Shown here: positions 8,786-17,694 of the stretch, one piece after another
Numbering within the stretch: position 1 is the first letter of the stretch
How the letters are laid out: the number at the start of each line of letters is the position of its first letter
Assembly: GCA_021785735.1 (NCBI GenBank)
Contig: JAJYEP010000002.1
Coordinates: 1-44,015, forward strand
DNA from: Thermoplasmata archaeon
GTDB lineage: Archaea; Thermoplasmatota; Thermoplasmata; Thermoplasmatales; Thermoplasmataceae
DNA length: 44,015 nucleotides
Direction: 5' to 3'
Notes under the pieces: model-generated
Databases searched by the model: none
The model's input: only the letters and a program-made list of their open reading frames with translations
Told to the model about the DNA's origin: nothing
Translations under genes and position numbers: made by a program

Positions 8786-10765
8786 TACACCTATTGATTT
8801 TCTTGCCCATGAGATTATGAAATCAAAGCTTTCGAAGGATCTTTCAAGAATTTTCCTGTAAAATTCCCTGTCTATTCCATGATTTGAATCATCTACGTCA
8901 AACAGATTTCTCCTGTTGTCTATAACGGAGATATAAAATTCCTGCCCTGGCATGATTTCAACCTCACTGCCGAATGATTCCATCGCCCTCTTTGTCATGT
9001 TCCTGACCCTGTACTGATCCTTCCATTTTGAAGGTGAAACCCTTATGCGGAAATCATCACTGTCAGACTGCCTGATCTTCTCAATATAGCTTCTCTCCAG
9101 GTTCTTTATTGTATCATATCTGGAAGAGATGTCCGATACATTTCTGCAGTTCTGTAAAGTTGCCAGTGCATCCATCTGGAACTTCCTGACTATCCCGGGT
9201 GAGTTTTTCTGCCTTATCTCGATGCCGCGAACCTTGAAAGATCCGTCTTTCCTCAATCCTATGTACCTGTTGACAGCACCTATTTCGCTTCGTGACGGAA
9301 GAAATGCTATCCATTCATATTGGCCGTCTGCCACTATGTCTATTCTGGTCCTTTCCTTTATTGCGGAAAGCAGGCGATCTATTGATCCCTTCCCGCTGAT
9401 CCAGAGAGAATCGACTATACCGTGTATGACTGAGAATCCCATTGATTCGGCGATCTTCATGGCATCTGAGAGACATTTTCTCCCCGTGGAGGTGATTGAT
9501 TCATGGACCTCGATCTTTCCAAATTTTGCATTCTTATATCCTGTATATCCAAATGAGGTGAGCAGCATCCATTTTAATGCAGTATCTCTCTGACCGTAAA
9601 CTGAATCGGATCCCTTCACCGATTTATAGTGAAGCCTTGTTCTGAGGAGTCCCTCGAGAGCCAGTGACAGAAAACCTCTTTCTTCCTTCACAGCATAGTA
9701 ATCTGCCTCTTCCCCTGTGATACTGTTCCTGGAAATGGTTTCAGGAGACAGGTTATAGTTGACTATTATGCTTGGATACATTGATGAAAAATCTATCTCG
9801 GTAACGTCTGTGTATATTCCTGGAGTGGGTTGCAACACCGTTCCGCCCATATCCATCCTTGAAAGATCTGAAATGTTTTTTTCTGCCTCATAGTCGCTTT
9901 TATACAGCGGCACAAGAACGTTATTCTTTATGGCATATGATATTTCAAGCGATGATACCGCGGTGCCCGGAGTAACATATGAGACCATGGAAGGTGGAAG
10001 AGATGACATCCTTGACACTTCCATTAAGCCCGAGATGCCGGCTTCGCTGTAAACGAACGAATTTTCCTCTATGCATATCTTTCCTTTCAGGCTGACTCTT
10101 CCATTATTGTGATGCACCTGCCCATACGAAGTATATGTTCCCCCGTTTGAGAAGTGGCTTGCCGGAACCTCAATGCCTGCGTCCTTCATGGCAGAGATCA
10201 ATCTCCTGAAAAAATCATGATTGTTATTGTAAATGACAAATACGGACCCGTTGATTTCATCGATCAAATCCTCGTAAGACTCACGCGATGGCTTCATTTC
10301 TCTGCCATTGATTTCCATGGTCGTTACTTCGTTGTTGCGCATCCTGCCGCTTATCCTCGTGAACGGAATATCTGGATCATGATCATCCAGTCTTTCCAGT
10401 GGAAAAAATGTGAGGTTGTTTTCTGAAGTGTATCTCAGTTGCGGGTTTATGTCGGCGTTGTATATGCTGAACTTTCTCCCGACTCCCATGCAATCGATCG
10501 CATACACCAGATCCTTTATTTTTGAAGGTTTTGTGTGAATCTTTACACCCTGGAATGTGCCATAGATATCTTTTCCCTCCTCTCTCTGATAATTTTTGTA
10601 GTCGGAGTTCTCCAACTGGTTTTCAAGAAAATCCATGTCGTATTCCGATCCGGATATGAATATCCAGGTGTCGTTTCTTTTTCTTTCCTTTGAAATCTTA
10701 TCTCCTGCATAATACCACAGTTCTATTATGTCCAGGCCTGTGGCATTTATAAGATAATCATTCAT
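8747..10765 (-). CDS. Divergent B-family DNA polymerase, PolB2-like ('inactivated' PolB lineage)
   Basis: Motif A DFSSMYPSII, motif B ALKWMLLTSFGYTGYKNAKFGKIEVHESITSTGRK, motif C VIHGIVDSLWI (DTDS->IVDS), followed by NRYIGLRKDGSFKVRGIEI; no clear ExoI DxE motif. Confidence 0.85.
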   Translation of the reverse strand: MNDYLINATGLDIIELWYYAGDKISKERKRNDTWIFISGSEYDMDFLENQLENSDYKNYQREEGKDIYGTFQGVKIHTKPSKIKDLVYAIDCMGVGRKFSIYNADINPQLRYTSENNLTFFPLERLDDHDPDIPFTRISGRMRNNEVTTMEINGREMKPSRESYEDLIDEINGSVFVIYNNNHDFFRRLISAMKDAGIEVPASHFSNGGTYTSYGQVHHNNGRVSLKGKICIEENSFVYSEAGISGLMEVSRMSSLPPSMVSYVTPGTAVSSLEISYAIKNNVLVPLYKSDYEAEKNISDLSRMDMGGTVLQPTPGIYTDVTEIDFSSMYPSIIVNYNLSPETISRNSITGEEADYYAVKEERGFLSLALEGLLRTRLHYKSVKGSDSVYGQRDTALKWMLLTSFGYTGYKNAKFGKIEVHESITSTGRKCLSDAMKIAESMGFSVIHGIVDSLWISGKGSIDRLLSAIKERTRIDIVADGQYEWIAFLPSRSEIGAVNRYIGLRKDGSFKVRGIEIRQKNSPGIVRKFQMDALATLQNCRNVSDISSRYDTIKNLERSYIEKIRQSDSDDFRIRVSPSKWKDQYRVRNMTKRAMESFGSEVEIMPGQEFYISVIDNRRNLFDVDDSNHGIDREFYRKILERSFESFDFIISWARKSIGVSEKPFNKTLDLF

Positions 10766-11001
10766 TTTAGATCATTCAGGATCTTGTCTACATCTTTCAT
10801 GATCTCTATAAGTATGGAGACTATGAAGCCTATTTCTGGATTCATTCCTGCAGTTGAGACTTCAGGAGAGTGCAATTTTCCCATTTTTATAAGTTCATGA
10901 AGATATGGTATATCCTCCGATCTCATCATGGATTCCATTTTGCCGTAAACAGCGGATATGGAATTGAAATACTGTCTTACTGTAGGAGTGCTTCTTCCCA
11001 T
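10762..11001 (-). CDS. Small helical protein in operon with PolB2-like polymerase
   Basis: 79 aa ORF with 4-bp ATGA overlap with the polymerase start and overlap with the upstream gene, consistent with translational coupling. Confidence 0.7.
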   Translation of the reverse strand: MGRSTPTVRQYFNSISAVYGKMESMMRSEDIPYLHELIKMGKLHSPEVSTAGMNPEIGFIVSILIEIMKDVDKILNDLK

Positions 11002-11441
11002 GTGTACAGACCATTCCTGTATTTGGTGGTGTCAATGGGATTGTAGAATTTCTTTCCAAAGTAATTCTCAAATATGCCATGCTGTCCAACAATAAGCGTT
11101 TCCATGATGCATCCGTAGAAATTGCTTTTGATCCTCATGATGTCATAGAGACTCTCCATCACGTGGACTGACCATGAATCAATGATGTCGGATCTTATGC
11201 AGATCATGTACGGGTAATTATCCGATTCCATCAGTATTCTTTCCAGCTGATAGGGCGTAAGAATTCTCTGTATCTTCAGTTTGCCGTCGGCATCATTCTG
11301 CTTTATGACCTCAGGATCTATTATTATTCCATCAGACAGTATGAGATGTATGGTGTCCTCTGACCGAAACTTGTCCAAGAACGCAACAACAGACGACTGC
11401 TCAAATTTATCTTCTCTCCATATCTTTAGTCTTCCTGACAT
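10977..11441 (-). CDS. Hypothetical protein, first gene of the PolB2-like operon
   Basis: 154 aa ORF, same strand, overlaps the next gene by 25 bp; alternating strand/helix pattern (IHLILSDGIIID, YPYMICIRSDII). Confidence 0.7.
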   Translation of the reverse strand: MSGRLKIWREDKFEQSSVVAFLDKFRSEDTIHLILSDGIIIDPEVIKQNDADGKLKIQRILTPYQLERILMESDNYPYMICIRSDIIDSWSVHVMESLYDIMRIKSNFYGCIMETLIVGQHGIFENYFGKKFYNPIDTTKYRNGLYTWEEALLQ

Positions 11442-11530
11442 TAATTACATAACAAAGAGTGACAAAAAAGGTTTGTGCAACGTTTGTAAAATGAGCAAGT
11501 GGTTCTACATGCGCCATCCGCAATTAAAAA

Positions 11531-11547
11531 TGCATATAATATATGCA
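11531..11547. promoter_or_regulatory. Palindromic TATA-like element in divergent promoter region
   Basis: TGCATATA-a-TATATGCA between the polB2-like operon (-) and the nucleotidyltransferase gene (+). Confidence 0.45.
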
Positions 11548-11666
11548 CGCGTATAATAAATTATCTGATCCCGCATGGGGTGGTTTGTGCCAATGCATGC
11601 TGAAACTGGGATAACATAAAATACGCCGTGGAAAAATCTTAATTAGACTGTGACTGATTTGCAGCC

Positions 11667-12758
11667 ATGACGATCAAGGGAATAGTAATGGCCGGAGGCA
11701 AGGGTACCAGACTCAGGCCGATCACATACTCAATACCGAAACCAATGGTTCCAATAGCCGGAAGACCATGCATTGACTATACCCTTAACTCATTTTTCAA
11801 TGCCGGAATAAAGGATGTCATAATAACAACAGGATACAAATTTCAGGCTCTAATAGAGGGTGTGCTTGAACATAAAAAGCCCGATCAGAACATATTATTT
11901 TCAGTTGAGATGGAACCCGCAGGGACAGCCGGCAGCATAAGGATTGCTGGAGATTTCGTGGATGATACCTTCGTAGTGGGAAGTGGCGATGTACTGGCTG
12001 ATTTTGACATCAGAGAACTAATAAAATTTCACAGGGACAGGAAATCAAAGCTGACCATAGCACTGACCAGCGTTGAAGATCCATCCCAACTTGGCGTTGT
12101 AGACCTTGAAAATGACCTGGTGAAAAGGTTCATAGAGAAACCCACAAAGGATGAGGCGTTTTCCAATCTTGTCAATGCCGGTATATACGTAATAGAACCG
12201 GAAATACTCAACTTCATACCGCTCAACAAACCGTATGACTTTGGCAGGCAGCTCTTTCCGGAACTCCTGAAAAGCGGTTTCAAGGTTTACGGATTCAAGG
12301 CCAGCGGGACATGGCTGGACACGGGAAGGCCCAACGACATGATCACTGCCAATCAGATCATGACAAAAAAGTACGGCAGAAAAATAAAGACAGAGAACGT
12401 GGACGGTACGGTGATAATGCCGCAGAATGCAACCGGTCTGAAAAACGGGATCATCAAGGGTTCAACGTACATAGGAAACGGGGTTAACTTGGGTAAAAAT
12501 TCAACGGTAACTTCTTCTGCCATCTATGACAACGTAACGATTGGATCAAATGTGGAGATAGTTGATTCCATGATCATGGACTCTGTTAAGATAATGGACG
12601 GGACCAAGATTTACAAGTCTGTGATAATGCGCCAGACCTCCATTGGAGAAAATTGTGAGATTAACCAGAGCGTGCTTTCGCCCAGATTAAACCTGCAGAG
12701 TAATTCCAGGGTATACAATGTGTCTCTCTCTTCAGAGGTAGTAGAAGACGAAAATTAA
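11667..12758 (+). CDS. Sugar-phosphate nucleotidyltransferase (mannose-1-phosphate guanylyltransferase / glucose-1-phosphate thymidylyltransferase-like)
   Basis: MAGGKGTRLRPITYSIPKPMVPIAGRP signature, FIEKP, C-terminal left-handed beta-helix-like repeats. Confidence 0.9.
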   Translation: MTIKGIVMAGGKGTRLRPITYSIPKPMVPIAGRPCIDYTLNSFFNAGIKDVIITTGYKFQALIEGVLEHKKPDQNILFSVEMEPAGTAGSIRIAGDFVDDTFVVGSGDVLADFDIRELIKFHRDRKSKLTIALTSVEDPSQLGVVDLENDLVKRFIEKPTKDEAFSNLVNAGIYVIEPEILNFIPLNKPYDFGRQLFPELLKSGFKVYGFKASGTWLDTGRPNDMITANQIMTKKYGRKIKTENVDGTVIMPQNATGLKNGIIKGSTYIGNGVNLGKNSTVTSSAIYDNVTIGSNVEIVDSMIMDSVKIMDGTKIYKSVIMRQTSIGENCEINQSVLSPRLNLQSNSRVYNVSLSSEVVEDEN

Positions 12759-13115
12759 AATAATTATAACCACGGCGACACCGATAAGTGCATAAACCAT
12801 CTTCCTGCTGCTTCCAAAGATGATTGGGACAGGGCCGATCATGATAATGCCACCAAAACTCTTTTTGCTCTCCCCCCGAAGATTGGGTTCACTGCGGTCT
12901 TCATTGCGCTCAATTGACCCTGAAAATGGGGCAAAAAAGAGGATCAGAAAACCAAAAATGATAATGATGATGGGTATCGCAGAAATTGGATTTGTTGAAA
13001 AGAAAAACGGGAATATAATGAATAAACCGACCGATGCCAGTCCCAGTAATGAAAAGACTACCAGTAAAACAATGCCGAATAATATAAGTGAGAACCCTAC
13101 GGCAAAATACTTCAT
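12732..13115 (-). CDS. DUF131/TIGR00304-like membrane protein
   Basis: TM segments plus GGIIMIGPVPIIFGSSRKM motif; 27 bp convergent overlap with the previous gene. Confidence 0.7.
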   Translation of the reverse strand: MKYFAVGFSLILFGIVLLVVFSLLGLASVGLFIIFPFFFSTNPISAIPIIIIIFGFLILFFAPFSGSIERNEDRSEPNLRGESKKSFGGIIMIGPVPIIFGSSRKMVYALIGVAVVIIILIFVFYYL

Positions 13116-13117
13116 TT

Positions 13118-14014
13118 TTACAAGAAACCTGCTTTTTGCAGGATAAGCAGATCTTCTGTCGTTAACTGTTCTCCATTTTTGAATTTATCAAACAGTACTG
13201 TAGCCTTCTTCTGGAGTTCCCCTTCCTTCTCCTTTTTCTTGGAAGACCTGTCTTTTGTCCTTATGCCATAAATGACCTTTTCCAGGTCCCTGAGATCGTT
13301 CTTGGCCTGTATGAAAGCTTGGTGTTCCTTCTCCGACTCCTGATTGAACTTGATGAAAGTCTCATGGAATTCATCGGACTTCCTCCTTGTCTCATCAAGC
13401 TCCTGAAGCATCGAATTAATCTGCTCACTGATGCGGGATATCTGTGATGAAATTTCCTCAATCTTTTTCTTGGAATCCTCTGCAATTTTCTTTTTTTCAG
13501 CAATCTTCTGGTTTATTTCCTTTACCTTGTCGTTATTCTCCAGTTCCTGATCCAGAGACGCTTTCATCTTCTTGATTTCGTTGGTCAGTTTCCTTATCTC
13601 TGAAACAATCTTCATTTCGTCGGACTTCTCCAGAGCAGTTGTCTCCTGCCTCTTGATAAGTCTCTGAAGCTCCTTCTCCTTGGCTCTTATGTCTCGCTGG
13701 TCTACCCCTTCGACGCCGGCTGACTCGCGAATTTGTCTGTACTGTTTTCTCAGTTCAGAAAGATCGCCATACTCCTTTTCCTTTTCCGGCCTGAGCTTCT
13801 GGACTTCCTCTATAAGAGCACTTTTCTGGGCAATAAGCTCCTTGACCTGATCTCTCATTTCCTTTACTTTTGCATTAAGGACATCACGTTGCTGAGCGTT
13901 ATAAACAGCCTCATCGGCCGCTTGATCTCTCTTCTTTACGTGTTCCTCTACAATCTGCCTAATCAATTCACGCTTTTGTTCAAATTCAGGAAGAAGCTCA
14001 CTCATGATTACCAT
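13118..14014 (-). CDS. Coiled-coil protein (COG1340-like)
   Basis: Long heptad-rich Lys/Glu coiled coil; likely ATG start at 14005 (MSELLPEFEQKRELI). Confidence 0.75.
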   Translation of the reverse strand: MVIMSELLPEFEQKRELIRQIVEEHVKKRDQAADEAVYNAQQRDVLNAKVKEMRDQVKELIAQKSALIEEVQKLRPEKEKEYGDLSELRKQYRQIRESAGVEGVDQRDIRAKEKELQRLIKRQETTALEKSDEMKIVSEIRKLTNEIKKMKASLDQELENNDKVKEINQKIAEKKKIAEDSKKKIEEISSQISRISEQINSMLQELDETRRKSDEFHETFIKFNQESEKEHQAFIQAKNDLRDLEKVIYGIRTKDRSSKKKEKEGELQKKATVLFDKFKNGEQLTTEDLLILQKAGFL

Positions 14015-14304
14015 TCATCGCAAAAGTAAAAGAGTGATTGTTCTTCGCAATAAATATCTTTCGAATGTTTTTGAGTTTCTTATTTATCCGGCGCGTGCAT
14101 TGCCGCTTCCATAAAATCAAGTTGCCGCAATTAATTAATATGATATCCTCTGCTGGCTCTCCCCGAGCTACTCTCGCAAAACATATTCTAAAAAACATGA
14201 AAGATTGTGATATATCATTCCTGACCCGGAATAATTTCTAAAATATATCAGACCAAACAGGACTGCCAGAAAATAAATAAATTGCCGCAGAGCATAAAGA
14301 ATTC

Positions 14305-15315
14305 GTGACCAGGGCAGTTGTGGTGCCAAAGGAAGCGGCGGACAATGTGATAAAAGAACTGCTGGCACGCAGACTGATCAGAAAAGATCTCAAGATAAAA
14401 AAATCTGGAGACGATATTATAATACCTGTGAATGAAACTGTTGCAGACCGAAGATTCAAAACGGTCGATATTGAATTTGAATCCCGTAATGTGGGCGAGA
14501 ACCCCATAACTGCAATAAACGAAAAACTGCACCGTTCGCGAATAAAAATTACAGTGCCGGAAAAATGGATACGTTATGGTGAAGCAGTGGTATTCAGAAA
14601 GTTCAGAGGATGCTGGAACCGTTCCGTATTGCGCGAAATTTCCAGGAGTCTTAAAGCCAGAAAAATTTACATCATAACCGGTCACATTGGAGGCCAGATG
14701 AGAGAACCTGAAATCAAACTGGCCTATGGAAGGCATGGTTCAGTAATCCATGTTGAAAACGGGATCAAGTACGTCTTTGATCCGGAGAAAATAATGTTCT
14801 CCCCTGGAAACGTCAATGAGAGAACCGATATGCGGAACATTAAGATTGAAGGGGGAATTGTATTCGACATGTTTTCAGGGATAGGATATTTTTCACTGCC
14901 GCTTGCAAAATATTCCGGGTGCAGGGAAGTGGTATGTACCGACATAAATCCATTGTCAATAAAGTTCCTGAAGAAGTCGGCCAAACTCAATGGTCTTTCC
15001 CATAAGATCAGGAGCGTCAATAAGGACTGCAGGGATGTCACAGTAAAGGAAGGGGCCAGTCTCATAGTTATGGGAAACTTTGACTCTTTTCAGTATATTG
15101 ACCATGCGCTCTCAAATTTAATGGATGGGGGATATCTGCTGATCCATTTTCTTCTCTCGACCGAGTTCTTAAAGAATGTGAACTCATTCGTTCAACAAAA
15201 GTTTTCCATCTACAACACGAGGGTGGAGATAATACAGGTGCATATAGTAAAGTCTTATTCCCCAAATCACTGGCACATGTCTTCACTTCTCCGAGTTTAT
15301 AAAAATGCGCAGTGA
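14305..15315 (+). CDS. Class I SAM methyltransferase, Trm5/Taw2 (TYW2)-like tRNA modification enzyme
   Basis: VFDMFSGIGYFSLPLAKYSGCREVVCTDINPLSIKFL; C-terminal VHIVKSYSPNHWHMSSLLRV; GTG start. Confidence 0.75.
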   Translation: MTRAVVVPKEAADNVIKELLARRLIRKDLKIKKSGDDIIIPVNETVADRRFKTVDIEFESRNVGENPITAINEKLHRSRIKITVPEKWIRYGEAVVFRKFRGCWNRSVLREISRSLKARKIYIITGHIGGQMREPEIKLAYGRHGSVIHVENGIKYVFDPEKIMFSPGNVNERTDMRNIKIEGGIVFDMFSGIGYFSLPLAKYSGCREVVCTDINPLSIKFLKKSAKLNGLSHKIRSVNKDCRDVTVKEGASLIVMGNFDSFQYIDHALSNLMDGGYLLIHFLLSTEFLKNVNSFVQQKFSIYNTRVEIIQVHIVKSYSPNHWHMSSLLRVYKNAQ

Positions 15316-15574
15316 ATCCATATGTACCACAGGAATGGGCAATTTTATGGCTAATTGATGGCCATGAATCTAAGAACTGTGAATCTCGTTATACGGAGTC
15401 ATGCCATGATAATATACTGGTTTTGGAAATTCTGTATACAAGCCCGTCCCCTGCGTACAATTGAGACCAAACTACTTTCCCGGACCCGTCATTTATCACT
15501 TTTTTTAAACAATATCCGAACAAATAATCCAATAATTTAAATATCTTCCTTGATATTAAGAAAAAGGTGGTACC

Positions 15575-16006
15575 TTGGTAAAAGTAGAAACGTTGGACTA
15601 TAAACCAAAACCGATAGATGAGAACTTCTTGGAGGATACGGCACACTACCCGATTACTGGAAAGCATCACGATCACGATGTCCGGGCTGAAGGAATTCAG
15701 AGAATGGACGCCACGGGTAAACCCTATCCAACCAAATTGGGTATACATGGAACAAAGGTTGCAGTTGACTGGGAGTCCTGTGTGGCCGACGGAGCCTGCA
15801 TGGATGTCTGCCCAGTGAGCCTTTATGAGTGGCAGCTTAACCCCGGACAGATGGGCACGGGCAACGACAAGCATATTGAGAAAGACAAGGATCTTTTTGC
15901 AAAATACAGAACAGATAAATGTGATCCTGTCAGGGAGAGCGAGTGCATTTTCTGTATGGCTTGTGAAAGCGTTTGCCCGACAAGAGCAATAAAGATCAGC
16001 CCATAA
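15575..16006 (+). CDS. zfx: Zinc-containing ferredoxin
   Basis: N-terminal KHHDHD Zn-ligand region, CVADGACMDVCP and CIFCMACESVCP clusters; TTG start. Confidence 0.85.
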   Translation: MVKVETLDYKPKPIDENFLEDTAHYPITGKHHDHDVRAEGIQRMDATGKPYPTKLGIHGTKVAVDWESCVADGACMDVCPVSLYEWQLNPGQMGTGNDKHIEKDKDLFAKYRTDKCDPVRESECIFCMACESVCPTRAIKISP

Positions 16007-16056
16007 ATAATTATTTTAATCCCAAAATTATATTATTTACTTAGGAGAAATCCCAT

Positions 16057-16926
16057 ATGTCCAAGATAGGTTTTCTGGGATTCGGAATGATGGGGTCCAT
16101 CATTTACGGGAAGATCAATGCCAAGTTCCCAGTAAGTCATGTGTACAACAGAAGCAGGGAAAAGGTAGTTGGCCACATCTCTGACAGTACCGAAATAGTG
16201 AATGATCCTTCTAAGCTGTTTCAAAATTGTGATACTGTGTTTTTATCGCTGACTGATTCCAGAGCAGTTGAATCCATTCTCCTGAAAGGAGATTCCGCAG
16301 CGGATTCTTTAAGAGAAAAAACTACAGTGATAGACCTTAGCACCGTGAGTCTTAAGACCTCGGTTAGGGTTGCGGAGGCCCTTAAGAAAAGAGGTGTTTA
16401 TTATTTTGATTCTCCTGTGATCGGAAGTACAAAGGCCGCATCTTCCAGCTCCCTTGTCACAGTCGTTGGAGGGGATCAGAGTGTATACAATAAGATTGAA
16501 CCTATGCTGAAGACATTTTCGAAGCAGGTTTACTACGTTGGCCCGAACGGTAGCGGCACTAAGGTGAAGCTCATCAACAACCTGGTCATGGGTACTAATA
16601 TGGCGATTCTGGCCGAGGCCATTGCAATATCTGAAAAGATCGGATTGAAGAGTTCACTCCTGCTTGATATCCTGCAGGGTGGAGGAGCTGGTTCCAAGAT
16701 ACTTGATCTTAAGAAGGAAAAGATAATCGCAAAGGATTTTTCACCTGAATTCAAGCTGGCACATCAGCTTAAGGACCTGAAATATTTCATGGAGATTTCC
16801 GACGAGGAAAATCTCCCTTCGTTGATAGGAAGCATCGTCACTCAGATATACTCTGCAGCTTTTCGTATGAATCTCGGAGATAATGACATGTCTGCGGTAT
16901 CTGAATTCAACAAAGAGATTGAGTGA
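16057..16926 (+). CDS. NAD(P)-dependent oxidoreductase, 3-hydroxyisobutyrate dehydrogenase family
   Basis: GFLGFGMMGSIIYGKI Rossmann motif, FDSPVIGSTKAASSSSLVTVVGG, GSGTKVKLINNLVMGTNMAILAEA. Confidence 0.85.
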   Translation: MSKIGFLGFGMMGSIIYGKINAKFPVSHVYNRSREKVVGHISDSTEIVNDPSKLFQNCDTVFLSLTDSRAVESILLKGDSAADSLREKTTVIDLSTVSLKTSVRVAEALKKRGVYYFDSPVIGSTKAASSSSLVTVVGGDQSVYNKIEPMLKTFSKQVYYVGPNGSGTKVKLINNLVMGTNMAILAEAIAISEKIGLKSSLLLDILQGGGAGSKILDLKKEKIIAKDFSPEFKLAHQLKDLKYFMEISDEENLPSLIGSIVTQIYSAAFRMNLGDNDMSAVSEFNKEIE

Positions 16927-17645
16927 ACATAGTGGAACAGGTGGTTTACCTCTACTTCTTTGTTCTCACACTTATCCTTCTCGGCTATGCTTCCTACAGC
17001 GATATACGCACAAGGTCCGTGAATCCATTTCTTTTCGTCCCTCTGATTGTCGCAGGGGCAATACTGGATATTATTTCTGGAATTTCACCGCTGTTCGTAA
17101 CCGTTGTTCTTGCATTATTCCTTCTAACGTATGCCCACAACAACCTGCCTGTATACGTTGCCACGGGCGCGGCTATTTTTGCCGCAGGTTTTATATTTTT
17201 GCTTCAGTCTCCATTGCTATTGTCTGCACTTATATTCATGTTTTTTGCGTATATTCTTGGGATTGGTGAGAAATTTTTCGGTATTGGAGATATAAAGGCA
17301 TTTCTTTCTATTTCCCTGTCCTTCCTCAATCCAATAATGATATTGCAGGTGTTCCATCCATTACCATACGGGATTCAGTTTCCGATGATTTTCCTGTTGA
17401 TTCTTAACGCCTCACTGGTTTCTGTCTTCTTCGTCCCTTACCTCCTATTGTTGAACATTCGAAAGAAATCGAAGATATCGGTCATGTCACTCTTTTCCAT
17501 AGAATTTGATCAGAAAACACTTGAATCTCACCCTGAAAGATATTCTGCCAGAGAATACAGGGGAAGGAAGTATTTGCTCTTCAAAACGCCCTTCCTGCTT
17601 CCCATATCCGTAGGATTTGTGATTGCGATCATTTCCGGTATATGA
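16923..17645 (+). CDS. A24-family prepilin/preflagellin peptidase
   Basis: Multi-TM; YSDIRTRSVNPF and GIGDIKAF (GxGD) catalytic aspartates; overlaps upstream stop. Confidence 0.8.
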   Translation: MNIVEQVVYLYFFVLTLILLGYASYSDIRTRSVNPFLFVPLIVAGAILDIISGISPLFVTVVLALFLLTYAHNNLPVYVATGAAIFAAGFIFLLQSPLLLSALIFMFFAYILGIGEKFFGIGDIKAFLSISLSFLNPIMILQVFHPLPYGIQFPMIFLLILNASLVSVFFVPYLLLLNIRKKSKISVMSLFSIEFDQKTLESHPERYSAREYRGRKYLLFKTPFLLPISVGFVIAIISGI

Positions 17646-17694
17646 AGAGAAACGCAGGAAGTAATTCCAAATATATGCACAGCGTATTCCTTTC

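Noticed and set aside
9129-9593. 154-aa + strand ORF within the polymerase gene
   Set aside because: Antisense to conserved PolB motifs B and C; no independent support.
7625-11607. GAAACT/AGTTTC hexamers near the cdc6 start (7627) and in the polB2 upstream region (11602), resembling the ANTTTC-type damage motif known from Sulfolobus
   Set aside because: Single 6-mers are expected by chance; one is inside the proposed coding start and the other far upstream, so they do not support regulation.
14015-14304. Possible RNA gene in the 290-bp gap (CGAG-ctact-CTCG hairpin)
   Set aside because: Only a 4-bp stem and no conserved RNA signature; insufficient support.
15355-15540. 61-aa ORF between the methyltransferase and ferredoxin genes
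   Set aside because: Low-complexity basic/hydrophobic translation without start context or motif.
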